Below, piece after piece: positions 17,300 to 24,802 of a stretch of DNA of 64,000 bases. The position numbers and the translations under genes are program-made. The notes under the pieces were generated by a model. The model was not told the origin of the DNA and ran no database searches. It was given only the letters and a program-made list of their open reading frames with translations. Location of the stretch: assembly GCF_024461735.1 (NCBI RefSeq), contig NZ_JANGAD010000007.1, positions 149,757 to 213,756 on the forward strand. The letters are read 5' to 3'. Each line of letters starts with the position of its first letter. Positions within the stretch are counted from its first letter, which is position 1. Source of the DNA: Anaerotignum propionicum. GTDB lineage: Bacteria; Bacillota; Clostridia; Lachnospirales; Anaerotignaceae.

Positions 17300-17752
17300 A
17301 TGGTAAGATTAAGGAAATGTATTCTAGGAGGGAGTAAGGTGGGCGGCACGAAATTTGTGGTAGTAAAGTTAAAGGAGCTCATCAAGACGGTAGTGTTTGC
17401 TGTGTTGGGCGTCATTATTTTGGTTGGTCTGATTTGGTTTTTCTTAAGCTTGGGAAATAATGATTCTGGTACATATCGGGATGGGGTATACCATACCCAA
17501 GTAGCCTTGGGCAATGAGAATGCAATGGTTTCTGTTACCGTTGAGGATGGAAAGATTGCAGACGTTGCGTTATCAGAGGTTTCCGAAAGCACAATGGTAT
17601 TCTATCCACTTTTGCAATCGGCGGCGGATGAGGTTTGCAAAGAGGTTATTAAGACCCAATCCTTAACCATTCAAGTTTCTGAGAAAAACGCATATTCAGC
17701 ACAGGCAATTTTGGAGGCAGTCGCTAAAAGTTTAGATGAGGCAAAGAAATAA
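17300..17752 (+). CDS. Membrane-anchored FMN-binding-like protein
   Basis: 150 residues. One membrane helix (LIKTVVFAVLGVIILVGLIW, about residues 27-46) is followed by a domain beginning YRDGVYHTQVAL and MVSVTVEDGKIADVALSEV, like the FMN-binding (FMN_bind) fold of RnfG and NqrC. The motif near the end that normally holds the flavin-attaching Thr (SGAT) is replaced by SEKNAYSAQAIL, so covalent flavin is doubtful. ATG 17300 has a perfect GGGGAGGTGA 7 bases upstream. GTG 17339 with GGAGGG is an alternative that would drop 13 residues. It is divergent from addB. Confidence 0.6.
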   Translation: MVRLRKCILGGSKVGGTKFVVVKLKELIKTVVFAVLGVIILVGLIWFFLSLGNNDSGTYRDGVYHTQVALGNENAMVSVTVEDGKIADVALSEVSESTMVFYPLLQSAADEVCKEVIKTQSLTIQVSEKNAYSAQAILEAVAKSLDEAKK

Positions 17753-17775
17753 AGAGGAAAAAGGGTTTTCTCTTT

Positions 17776-17803
17776 AGGGTGTCGGTTTTGCCGGCACCCT
17801 TTA
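17776..17803 (+). terminator. Terminator after the FMN-binding-like gene
   Basis: Hairpin AGGGTGTCGG / CCGGCACCCT with a TTTTG loop, then TTT. An A-rich hairpin (AAAGAG ... CTCTTT) precedes it. A second small hairpin at 17881-17908 (AGAAGGTAGG / CCTGCCTTTTTCT) probably ends the convergent DUF523 gene. Confidence 0.6.
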
Positions 17804-17911
17804 AAAAAGAAAGTTTATTTGAGTCAGTTTGTTTTGCAAACAAAAATTTTAGAATAATTCTAAATTAACATATTGGTTTCAGAAGGTAGGGTGCTCCTGC
17901 CTTTTTCTGTG

Positions 17912-18334
17912 TTATGGATGAATATCCTCACAATCCTTTACAGGTATGCCTGCTTCCTTTAAGGTTTTTGCGAAAAGACCTTCGCCTTTTATTAGCTTAC
18001 CTTGAAAGGTTCCGTCGTAAATCTGATTTACACCGCAGGTTGGACTTCGGGACTGTAAAATCGCCAAAGCTATTTTTTTATCCTGTATTCTTTCCATAGA
18101 AATAACTACACCTTTTTGAAATTCTTTTGTTACGTCTTTTCCGTTTTTGGTCATAAAAATACCATCAACTTGCTCCACGCTGTCTCTGGGACAACCGAGA
18201 CCTCCAAGCAGCTCGGGACAGATGGGTAGCACAGTATGGCCCTGTATAAAATCCATAACATTTTGATTATAGTTATTCTGACCGTTATATTTACAATTTT
18301 GCCCAACTAGGCAAGCACTGACTAAGATATTCAT
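17912..18334 (-). CDS. DUF523-family protein (TudS-like)
   Basis: 140 residues from ATG 18334 (MNILVSACLVGQNCKYNG), chosen because GAGG lies 7 bases upstream; an in-frame ATG 24 bases earlier has none. Conserved motifs are SACLVG near the N-terminus, ICPELLGGLGCPR and QSRSPTCGV. The family includes 2-thiouracil desulfurase TudS, where three such cysteines hold an iron-sulfur cluster; here Cys9, the Cys in CPE and the Cys in PTCG are present. The substrate in this organism is unknown. Single gene. Confidence 0.8.
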   Translation of the reverse strand: MNILVSACLVGQNCKYNGQNNYNQNVMDFIQGHTVLPICPELLGGLGCPRDSVEQVDGIFMTKNGKDVTKEFQKGVVISMERIQDKKIALAILQSRSPTCGVNQIYDGTFQGKLIKGEGLFAKTLKEAGIPVKDCEDIHP

Positions 18335-18384
18335 ATATAAGCCTCGTTTCATTAACAATAAAGATTATTGAGCTTTATTCAGTA

Positions 18385-18409
18385 AGAGCATCCGTAATAC
18401 GGATGCTCT
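18385..18409 (-). terminator. Hairpin downstream of the second rsgA
   Basis: Perfect 10-bp arms AGAGCATCCG / CGGATGCTCT with a TAATA loop. T-run is weak on both strands; on the + strand TTAATTATTATTTC follows. It probably limits read-through from the minus-strand GTPase gene into the DUF523 gene. Confidence 0.55.
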
Positions 18410-18495
18410 CTTAATTATTATTTCATACATCTAAGAACTATAATATCCTGTGCTAGTGAAGTTAATTTCCGCTAGCTCTACAAAAAGCAATACCT

Positions 18496-19572
18496 TTAAT
18501 GGTGTCCACTTTTCTTTAAGCTTTTGATGTGATGTTTGGCTTTTTTCATACCGCCAACTTCACGAAACATTTCATTCAGCTTCTTTTCTTCAATTTCTTT
18601 TGATGAGAGACCTTCATAATCCGTTTCACGTTTTAATTTAAAATAGTTTTGTAATCGTCGGTTCTCTAACAGACCCTCTGAAATTGCTTTTTGCACAGCA
18701 CAACCAGGTTCATTGTTGTGAGAACAATCTCTAAATTTGCAGTGCTTTGCCAGCTCCTCAATATCTGAAAAAGTTTTTTCCATATCCCCATTGGCAATAC
18801 CCAATTCACGCATACCAGGGGTATCAATAACGATGGCGCCATTGGGTAATAAAAACATTTCTCGCCCTGTGGTGGTATGACGACCTTTATCATATTGGTC
18901 AATTTCTGCTGTAGCAAGTAGCTGCGTTCCCGCCAGAAGGTTGATCAGCGTTGACTTACCCACCCCAGAAGAACCGATAAAAGAGGCAGTAATCCCTTTT
19001 TTTAGAAAGGGAGCAAGCTTTTCTACTGTTTTTGCATCGAAAGAGGAAGTCACGATTACGTCGCAACCTATAGCCACTGTTTCGATTTCCTCCATAATTT
19101 GTAAGATGTTTTCACACAAATCACTCTTGGTCAGTAGAATTACGGGTGTAGCACCGCTGTCCCAAGCGATGGACAAATACCGCTCCAAACGACTCAAATT
19201 ATAATTTTGGTTGAGAGACATGCAGATAAATACCATGTCTATATTTGCAGCGATTACCTGAGCTTGATGAATAAGCCCTAAAGCGGCACGTTGAAATACA
19301 CTTTTTCTTGTTAAAATCTTGTGGATGATGGCGGGGCTGTCTGTGTTGCCAATGGACACCATAACAAAGTCCCCCACTGCTGGATATTGAGAAAGTGTTT
19401 CTACTTCATAGGAAAACTTCCCAGAAATTTCAGCGAAACGTTCACCTTCAGCGCTGGCGATACGATACATGCCCTTATGCTGAGCAATAACCCTCCCTAA
19501 GGAATATTCCGGATAAAGGGTGGCTTCTTGTATAAACCGTTGAGAAATACCATAGTTTTCTAATAAATTCAA
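18496..19572 (-). CDS. rsgA: RsgA-family GTPase, second copy
   Basis: 358 residues from TTG 19572, with GGAGGT 8 bases upstream. OB-like N-terminal domain (residues 20-95), then a circularly permuted GTPase: LTKSD (G4), GSSGVGKSTLIN (G1) and DTPGMRELG (G3). A zinc finger CKFRDCSHNNEPGCAV and a basic tail follow. RsgA checks 30S subunit maturation. A shorter, canonical copy lies at 41294-42175, so this longer one is a paralogue, perhaps under different control. Its promoter region contains an unusual 11-bp inverted repeat (19622-19664). Confidence 0.85.
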   Translation of the reverse strand: MNLLENYGISQRFIQEATLYPEYSLGRVIAQHKGMYRIASAEGERFAEISGKFSYEVETLSQYPAVGDFVMVSIGNTDSPAIIHKILTRKSVFQRAALGLIHQAQVIAANIDMVFICMSLNQNYNLSRLERYLSIAWDSGATPVILLTKSDLCENILQIMEEIETVAIGCDVIVTSSFDAKTVEKLAPFLKKGITASFIGSSGVGKSTLINLLAGTQLLATAEIDQYDKGRHTTTGREMFLLPNGAIVIDTPGMRELGIANGDMEKTFSDIEELAKHCKFRDCSHNNEPGCAVQKAISEGLLENRRLQNYFKLKRETDYEGLSSKEIEEKKLNEMFREVGGMKKAKHHIKSLKKSGHH

Positions 19573-19621
19573 TGAAATTACCTCCGTAAAAATTCGTATA
19601 CTGTGTGTTCTTTGTATACTA

Positions 19622-19664
19622 CAAGGAGGTTTCTAGAAGATTTTAAGCTCTGAAAACCTCCTTG
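19622..19664. repeat. Inverted repeat in the leader of the second rsgA
   Basis: Perfect 11-bp arms CAAGGAGGTTT / AAACCTCCTTG with a 21-base spacer, in the 284-base gap upstream of the GTPase gene. One arm is a Shine-Dalgarno sequence and the other its complement. Neither strand has a T-run typical of a terminator. A direct GTATAC pair lies next to it (about 19599-19619). I see no other gene in this gap. Confidence 0.55.
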
Positions 19665-19807
19665 TTTCCTACAATATCCGTACTGTTAAAATTGCATTTC
19701 ATATACACAATCCCCTTTCAGTATTATTATAAGCTAATTTTAGCAAATGATTGAACAGAAAGCAAATAGTTAAAGATTTTTTATTTCAAATCCATTTTCA
19801 TGCTCGT

Positions 19808-19835
19808 TCATATTTTAGAATCTTGGGCATATATT
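19808..19835 (+). promoter_or_regulatory. Possible sigma-E-type sporulation promoter
   Basis: TCATATT (19808-19814) fits the sigma-E -35 consensus and CATATATT (19828-19835) fits the -10 at 6 of 8 positions, with a 13-base spacer (one shorter than usual). It lies about 20 bases before the spoIVFA-like start. Supported by the sporulation context only. Confidence 0.4.
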
Positions 19836-19856
19836 TGAAATCAGGAGGGATGCGGT

Positions 19857-20225
19857 ATGACAGATAAGGAAAGAAAAAGGCGCAGAATGGAAATGGAAAA
19901 AAGAATGAGAGATAGACGAGAAGGCCGTAATCCTGGTGAAAGTTCACCTCAGGGGCTTTTGGTTTTTCGTACATATGTAACTGTGATTTTGGCAGGGGCA
20001 TTGGTTTTGGTTTCTGCTTTTCATACAGACACATCAGAGGCAGTTTGCAAACAATTAAAGGAGACCATTGCATATCAAATTCCCGCGGAAGATGTTGCAA
20101 CGGCAAAAGAGAAAATTACAGCTTTATGGAAGGATAAAAATATTACTTTGCCAGCTTTCCATAATGATCAGAAGGAACCTAAGGAAAACAAGGTTTACAA
20201 GCCCGACTTAGAGGAATCGCCCTAG
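19857..20225 (+). CDS. spoIVFA: SpoIVFA-like protein, N-terminal part (split frame)
   Basis: 122 residues after GGAGGG. A very basic N-terminus (KERKRRRMEMEKRMRDRREG) is followed by one membrane helix (VTVILAGALVLVSAF, about residues 41-55) and an outside linker. This is the layout of the SpoIVFA N-terminal half, which in Bacillus holds the protease SpoIVFB in the outer forespore membrane. The frame ends at TAG 20223-20225 in TCG CCC TAG. The missing C-terminal M23/LytM domain continues directly in the +1 frame, so the gene is frameshifted or uses +1 recoding. Confidence 0.7.
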   Translation: MTDKERKRRRMEMEKRMRDRREGRNPGESSPQGLLVFRTYVTVILAGALVLVSAFHTDTSEAVCKQLKETIAYQIPAEDVATAKEKITALWKDKNITLPAFHNDQKEPKENKVYKPDLEESP

Positions 20226-20703
20226 TGTATTGGCGTGGTCTTTTGTAAATTGGGAGAAAAAACAAGAGGGCTGGATTAACCCTGCCGAAGGTACAGTTAC
20301 CTCTTCTTGCGGAGTTAGGAATAACCCTATTTTAAATAAAATGGAATTACACAATGGGATTGATATTGGGGTGGGAATCGGAACGGAAGTGGCCGCAGTA
20401 CGTAGCGGGGTGGTTACGGAAATTCGCACCTCTGCTACCTTTGGCCATGTGTTGGAATATGAAACAAATGACGGGTACAAGGTGATGTATGCCCATCTTT
20501 CTGAGATTTTGGTGAAAGAAGGGGAAAAAGTGAAGCAAGGGCAGGTTGTTGCGAAATCCGGAAATTCAGGGTTATCCACAGGCCCTCATTTGCATTACAG
20601 CCTTTGGAAGAACGGAAAGCTCATAGATCCAATGGATTATGTTAATTTAAAATATACACAGGAAGTTGCGGCAGAATATGCTGCAAGGGGGGCGAGTATA
20701 TGA
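20226..20703 (+). CDS. spoIVFA: SpoIVFA-like protein, C-terminal M23 peptidase domain (+1 frame)
   Basis: This frame is open from 20212 and continues the upstream protein after a +1 shift; if translated alone the first start would be TTG 20230 with poor ribosome binding (157 residues). It is an M23/LytM domain: HNGIDIG gives His and Asp ligands, YAHLSE gives a His and GPHLHYSLW gives the HxH. All metal and catalytic positions seem intact, unlike the degenerate domain known for Bacillus SpoIVFA. The stop overlaps the spoIVFB-like ATG (ATGA). Whether this is made as a fusion is unknown. Confidence 0.65.
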
Positions 20704-21542
20704 TAAAGACTAAGGTGAAATTCCATCCACTGTTTCTTTTATTTGCATCAATTTTATTTTATTTTGGGATGGGCGCCTTGTTTTGGGACATGCTTTTTTG
20801 CTGGGCAATTCAAGAAGGAGGCTATGCTATTTTTAGTAGACGTAAGGGACTAAGGGTGCGGTATTGGTTATTTACGCCTTTGGGTATCAGAGCCGACTTT
20901 GAAAGTGCAAACATTGCCTTTGATAAAAGACTGAGACTGCATTTTATTGGCAGTGTTTTGGGGATTTTACTGAGTATTATACTGTTTGGATTCGAAAAAA
21001 AGAACGTTGCAGTTCTTTCACTATTACTGGCAGGACTTCGCCTTTTGCCTTTTTTGCCCTTAGAAGGAGGGCGGATTTGGCTTGAGATTCTGGGGAAATG
21101 GAAAGGAACATTGCGGGCCGCAAGCTGGCTAACAAAAGCAGGCTATGGTGTTGGTTATGGACTTTGTGTTTTTGGGGTGTTATTTTCAATTATTGAGCCT
21201 TGTGCTTTTTTAATTTTACCAGTTGGTCTTTATTTAATTTATGTTAATCGGCATGAGTTCTTGCAAATTGCAAAGAACTTGTATACGGGGATGCTGAACG
21301 ATACAGAGAAGCCTTTGCGTGAAGTGATTGTTTCCGGAAAAGAAACACCCTTCGAGTTGGCTTTACATATGAATCCCTATGAAGATATTTATTTTTTTCG
21401 TGAAAACCAAGGTGGAGTGTCACAGGAGCGGGTTATGTTGGCATTATTTACAGAAAAGGATAGTCAGTGGGTGTGGAAAATTGCCGACCAAAAAGATTTT
21501 GGTGCAAAAACCTATCAATTCGGGTATGATGATATGGAATAG
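20700..21542 (+). CDS. SpoIVFB-like intramembrane protease homologue with lost active site
   Basis: 280 residues with several membrane helices. The order of segments (membrane helix, metalloprotease-like motif, TPLG segment, PLEGGRI) aligns with SpoIVFB, a site-2 protease that activates pro-sigma-K. However, the HExxH position reads QEGGY (Gln38-Tyr42), so both His ligands are missing, and the NPDG-type motif has Glu122 for Asp. By known family chemistry it should not bind zinc or cut. The C-terminal 80 residues form a soluble CBS-like part. It is translationally coupled to the SpoIVFA-like gene. Confidence 0.7.
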   Translation: MIKTKVKFHPLFLLFASILFYFGMGALFWDMLFCWAIQEGGYAIFSRRKGLRVRYWLFTPLGIRADFESANIAFDKRLRLHFIGSVLGILLSIILFGFEKKNVAVLSLLLAGLRLLPFLPLEGGRIWLEILGKWKGTLRAASWLTKAGYGVGYGLCVFGVLFSIIEPCAFLILPVGLYLIYVNRHEFLQIAKNLYTGMLNDTEKPLREVIVSGKETPFELALHMNPYEDIYFFRENQGGVSQERVMLALFTEKDSQWVWKIADQKDFGAKTYQFGYDDME

Positions 21543-21566
21543 ACGATTGATAAAGTAGGTGTTTGC

Positions 21567-23003
21567 ATGAAACGGGTTTTACTAGATATTGAAGAAGGTA
21601 TCACTAGAGTTGCCTTAGTAGAGGATGGCAAACTGGTGGAATTATACTATGAAACAAAGGAAGAAGAAAGCTTAGTTGGAAATGTGTATGTTGGGCGGGT
21701 TGATAATGTGATTCCCAATTTACAGGCATGCTTTGTGGAAATAGGCAGTGATAAAAAGGGCTACCTTTATTACGGAAGCAAGCGTGCTGTTTCTGACCAA
21801 GAAAAAAATCCATCCAGACCCAAGGTGGGAGATTCCTTGATTGTTCAAGTGGAAAAGGATGCAGCAGGATCCAAAGGAGCGGTTTTGACTCAAACAATCT
21901 CCTATCCTGGAAAGTTTGTTGTATTGGTGCAAGAGGAAGGGGAAATTGGTATTTCCCGAAAGATTACAGATAATGGGGAGCGAAACCGTATCAGAGAAGG
22001 GGTTAGAGCTGTTTTGCCAAAGGGATTTGGTGCAGTGGTTCGAACCAATGGAGAAGGGAAAACGGAGGAAGACTTTCAAAAGGAGCTTCAGTCTCTGTTG
22101 GAAAAAGCAAAAATCATTGAAAACGCTCAATTTAGAATGGCACCTGCTTTGCTTCTTAAACAAAGCCTGCCTGTGGAAAAGGCAGTTCGAGATTTCTATA
22201 GTGAGAAAATTGATGAGTTTGTTGTAAATGATCAACAGACCTATGAATATTTATTGAAAACAGAAGATTTTAATGGAGAGAAACAACCAAGGTTGTTGTT
22301 ATATCAGGAAAAGCTGCCTCTTTTTGAGGAATATTTTGTAGAAAGCCAAAGTCAAAAAGCCTTGGATGAAAAGGTATGGCTGAAAAACGGCGGATTTTTG
22401 GTGATTCAAGAAACTGAGGCGTGTGTGGTGATTGATGTAAACTCGGGCAAATCCGCAGGTAAGGGAGATCTGGAAAAAACCATTCAAAAAACCAACATGG
22501 AAGCGGCGCAGGAAGTGGCTAAGCAATTGCGCCTCCGGAACCTTTCGGGAATTATAATTGTTGACTTTATTGACATGTCAAGTCAAGAAAATAGAAACAT
22601 CGTCACAAAGGCCTTGGAGAGTGCTGTGAAAAATGATCGGATTAAGACTATTGTTGTTGGAATGACAGAATTGGGGCTGATGCAAATCACAAGGAAGAAA
22701 ACAAGACCCAGTTTATCTAAGCAAATGACAACAAAATGTCGTCAATGTGAGGGGTTAGGCAGGATGCCTTCGATCGATTGGACGGTAACGAAGATGCGCC
22801 GAGAAGTTGAGAGTATTTTGGCAAACACCATATACAATCAGGTGACAGTTCGTGCAGACGGCAGGCTGTTGCAAGCTTTTTGCGGGCAGGAGAATGGTTA
22901 TTTGGACAAGCTTTTTCAGCGCTTTCAAAAATCCGTGTGTTGTGAAAGCTCTAAGGATATGGGTTTTTCTTTATATGAAATAATGAAAGAAAAAAAAAGA
23001 TAA
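21567..23003 (+). CDS. rng: Ribonuclease G/E family protein
   Basis: 478 residues. An S1-like RNA-binding insert (NVYVGRVDNVIPNLQACFVEIG) starts near residue 37. The catalytic DNase I-like domain has VVIDVNSGKSAGKGDLEKT and IIIVDFIDM, whose Asp residues bind magnesium. A zinc-link CRQCEGLGRM follows. RNase G/E starts mRNA decay and matures 16S rRNA ends. At 478 residues it lacks the long scaffold of E. coli RNase E. It follows the spoIVF-like genes and is followed by a terminator and the RNase Y gene. Confidence 0.9.
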   Translation: MKRVLLDIEEGITRVALVEDGKLVELYYETKEEESLVGNVYVGRVDNVIPNLQACFVEIGSDKKGYLYYGSKRAVSDQEKNPSRPKVGDSLIVQVEKDAAGSKGAVLTQTISYPGKFVVLVQEEGEIGISRKITDNGERNRIREGVRAVLPKGFGAVVRTNGEGKTEEDFQKELQSLLEKAKIIENAQFRMAPALLLKQSLPVEKAVRDFYSEKIDEFVVNDQQTYEYLLKTEDFNGEKQPRLLLYQEKLPLFEEYFVESQSQKALDEKVWLKNGGFLVIQETEACVVIDVNSGKSAGKGDLEKTIQKTNMEAAQEVAKQLRLRNLSGIIIVDFIDMSSQENRNIVTKALESAVKNDRIKTIVVGMTELGLMQITRKKTRPSLSKQMTTKCRQCEGLGRMPSIDWTVTKMRREVESILANTIYNQVTVRADGRLLQAFCGQENGYLDKLFQRFQKSVCCESSKDMGFSLYEIMKEKKR

Positions 23004-23015
23004 TTTAGAGGAATT

Positions 23016-23056
23016 GAGCCGAAAACGAAAAAAATCATTTGTTTTCGGTTCTTTTC
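23016..23056 (+). terminator. Terminator after rng
   Basis: GAGCCGAAAAC / GTTTTCGGTTC stem (one G-T pair) with a 14-base A-rich loop, followed by TTTTC. Separates rng from the rny promoter. Confidence 0.75.
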
Positions 23057-23089
23057 TATTATTGTCGCTTCATTGTATTGAATTGTTTC

Positions 23090-23118
23090 TTGACACTTCT
23101 GGTAAAAAGTAATAAAAT
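23090..23118 (+). promoter_or_regulatory. Sigma-A promoter for rny
   Basis: TTGACA (23090-23095), 17-base spacer, TAAAAT (23113-23118). Very close to consensus. The leader from here to the gene is about 80 bases and contains the boxA-like element. Confidence 0.8.
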
Positions 23119-23177
23119 GATAGGGTGTTTTATAACACTGCTTATGGTATGTGAAAACAAAAAATAGAATTTGAAAA

Positions 23178-23198
23178 TGTACTTTGAAAACTGAATAA
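23178..23198 (+). promoter_or_regulatory. boxA-like element in the rny leader
   Basis: The core CTTTGAAAACTGAATAA (23182-23198) looks like the boxA/leader motif that precedes rRNA genes in Firmicutes; a close relative (CCTTGAAAACTAAACA) lies at 63873-63888 in the rRNA leader of this same window. In rRNA operons boxA binds NusB/NusE. Its presence here is unusual. Confidence 0.5.
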
Positions 23199-23204
23199 GG
23201 GGAG

Positions 23205-24752
23205 GTGTTTTTCATAGGGCCGATAAGTGTAATCTGTGCTGTGATTGGCATACTAGTAGGCGCCATCTGTGGTGTCTTTTATCGTAAACGTATTGCGGAA
23301 GCAAAGGTCGGTGTGGCTGAAGAAAGAGCCAAGAAGATTGTAGAGGATGCGGCAAAAGAAGCAGAAGGGCGTAAAAAAGAAATTTTACTGGAAGCCAAAG
23401 AAGACAGTATCAGAACTAAAAACGAGTTAGAAAAGGAAGTTCGTGACAGAAGAAACGAGCTTCAGAGAAATGAAAGAAGACTGTTCCAGAAGGAAGAAAC
23501 TCTGGACAAAAAGACAGAAGCTTTGGAAAGAAAAGATGAGCAGATGTCAAAAAAGATGGAAGATCTTGAAAAACAAAAAGAAGAAACAAAAGCACTTCAT
23601 GCAAAACAATTGCAGGAATTGGAGCGCATCTCCGGTTTAACTACCGAGGAAGCGAAGAATTATATTCTTGCTATGGTAGAAAATGATGTAAAACATGAAG
23701 CAACATTAATGATTAAAGAGATTGAAGGCAAGGCAAAGCTGGAGGCGGACAGACGCTCCAGAGAGATTGTTGCCAACGCAATTCAAAGATGTGCGGTTGA
23801 CCACGTGGCAGAGACAACAGTTTCTGTAGTTCAGCTTCCAAATGATGAGATGAAGGGACGTATTATCGGTCGTGAAGGCAGAAATATCCGTGCTTTGGAA
23901 ACTTTGACGGGTATTGACTTAATTATTGACGATACGCCGGAAGCAGTTATTCTTTCCGGTTTCGATCCTATCCGTAGGGAAATTGCTAGACTTGCATTGG
24001 AAAAACTCATTGTAGACGGGCGTGTTCATCCATCCCGTATTGAGGAAATGGTAGAAAAAGCTAGAAAAGAAGTAGAAGTTATCGTGCGCGATGAGGGCGA
24101 GGCTGCTACGTTTGAAACCGGTGTGAACGGTTTGCATCCAGAGCTTGTTAGACTATTGGGCAAATTGAAGTATAGAACCAGTTACGGTCAGAATGTTTTA
24201 AAGCATTCCATTGAGGTTGCTCATTTGGCAGGACTCATGGCTGCGGAGCTGGGTGTTGATACAACATTGGCAAAAAGAGCAGGTTTGCTTCATGATATCG
24301 GTAAAAGTGTGGATCATGAGATGGAAGGTTCCCATGTTAGCATCGGTGTAGGGCTGTTGAAGCGCTACAAGGAAAATCAGCTGATTATCAATGCGGTAGA
24401 GGCACACCACGGTGATGTGGAGCCCCAAAGTATTGTGGCTGTTTTGGTACAGGCAGCAGATGCTATTTCTGCGGCTAGACCTGGTGCAAGACGTGAAACT
24501 TTGGAATCTTATATTAAAAGATTACAGAAGTTGGAAGAAATTGCTGACAACTTCAAAGGTGTTGAAAAATCCTTTGCAATTCAAGCGGGCCGTGAATTGC
24601 GAATTGTGATAATACCCGAGGATGTAAATGACGAGGGAATGACGCTTCTTGCAAGAGAAATTGCCAAGAAGATCGAAGAAGAACTGGAATATCCCGGACA
24701 GATTAAGGTTAATCTAATTCGAGAAACCAGAGCAATTGAATACGCAAAATAA
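23205..24752 (+). CDS. rny: Ribonuclease Y
   Basis: 515 residues in this reading. N-terminal membrane anchor ([20 protein letters not shown]), a long charged coiled coil (about residues 25-200), KH domain with [15 protein letters not shown], and the HD domain with [12 protein letters not shown]. RNase Y is the main mRNA-decay endonuclease at the membrane of Firmicutes. The start is uncertain: the annotated GTG 23205 lies inside the GGGGAGGTG ribosome binding site, whereas ATA 23214 sits 6 bases after it. An in-frame stop at 23196 excludes a longer protein. Confidence 0.9.
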   Translation: MFFIGPISVICAVIGILVGAICGVFYRKRIAEAKVGVAEERAKKIVEDAAKEAEGRKKEILLEAKEDSIRTKNELEKEVRDRRNELQRNERRLFQKEETLDKKTEALERKDEQMSKKMEDLEKQKEETKALHAKQLQELERISGLTTEEAKNYILAMVENDVKHEATLMIKEIEGKAKLEADRRSREIVANAIQRCAVDHVAETTVSVVQLPNDEMKGRIIGREGRNIRALETLTGIDLIIDDTPEAVILSGFDPIRREIARLALEKLIVDGRVHPSRIEEMVEKARKEVEVIVRDEGEAATFETGVNGLHPELVRLLGKLKYRTSYGQNVLKHSIEVAHLAGLMAAELGVDTTLAKRAGLLHDIGKSVDHEMEGSHVSIGVGLLKRYKENQLIINAVEAHHGDVEPQSIVAVLVQAADAISAARPGARRETLESYIKRLQKLEEIADNFKGVEKSFAIQAGRELRIVIIPEDVNDEGMTLLAREIAKKIEEELEYPGQIKVNLIRETRAIEYAK

Positions 24753-24756
24753 GCAT

Positions 24757-24789
24757 AAAGTCCACCATTTTTGGTGGACTTTATTTTTT
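24757..24789. terminator. Terminator after rny (bidirectional)
   Basis: 11-bp perfect stem AAAGTCCACCA / TGGTGGACTTT followed by ATTTTTTG. Also lies just beyond the end of the convergent MATE gene. Confidence 0.85.
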
Positions 24790-24802
24790 GTTAATTTAAT
24801 TA

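Noticed and set aside
17206..17592. 129-codon extension at the N-terminus of AddB
   Set aside because: It overlaps the divergent FMN-binding-like gene, has no family similarity, and a good ribosome binding site precedes ATG 17205.
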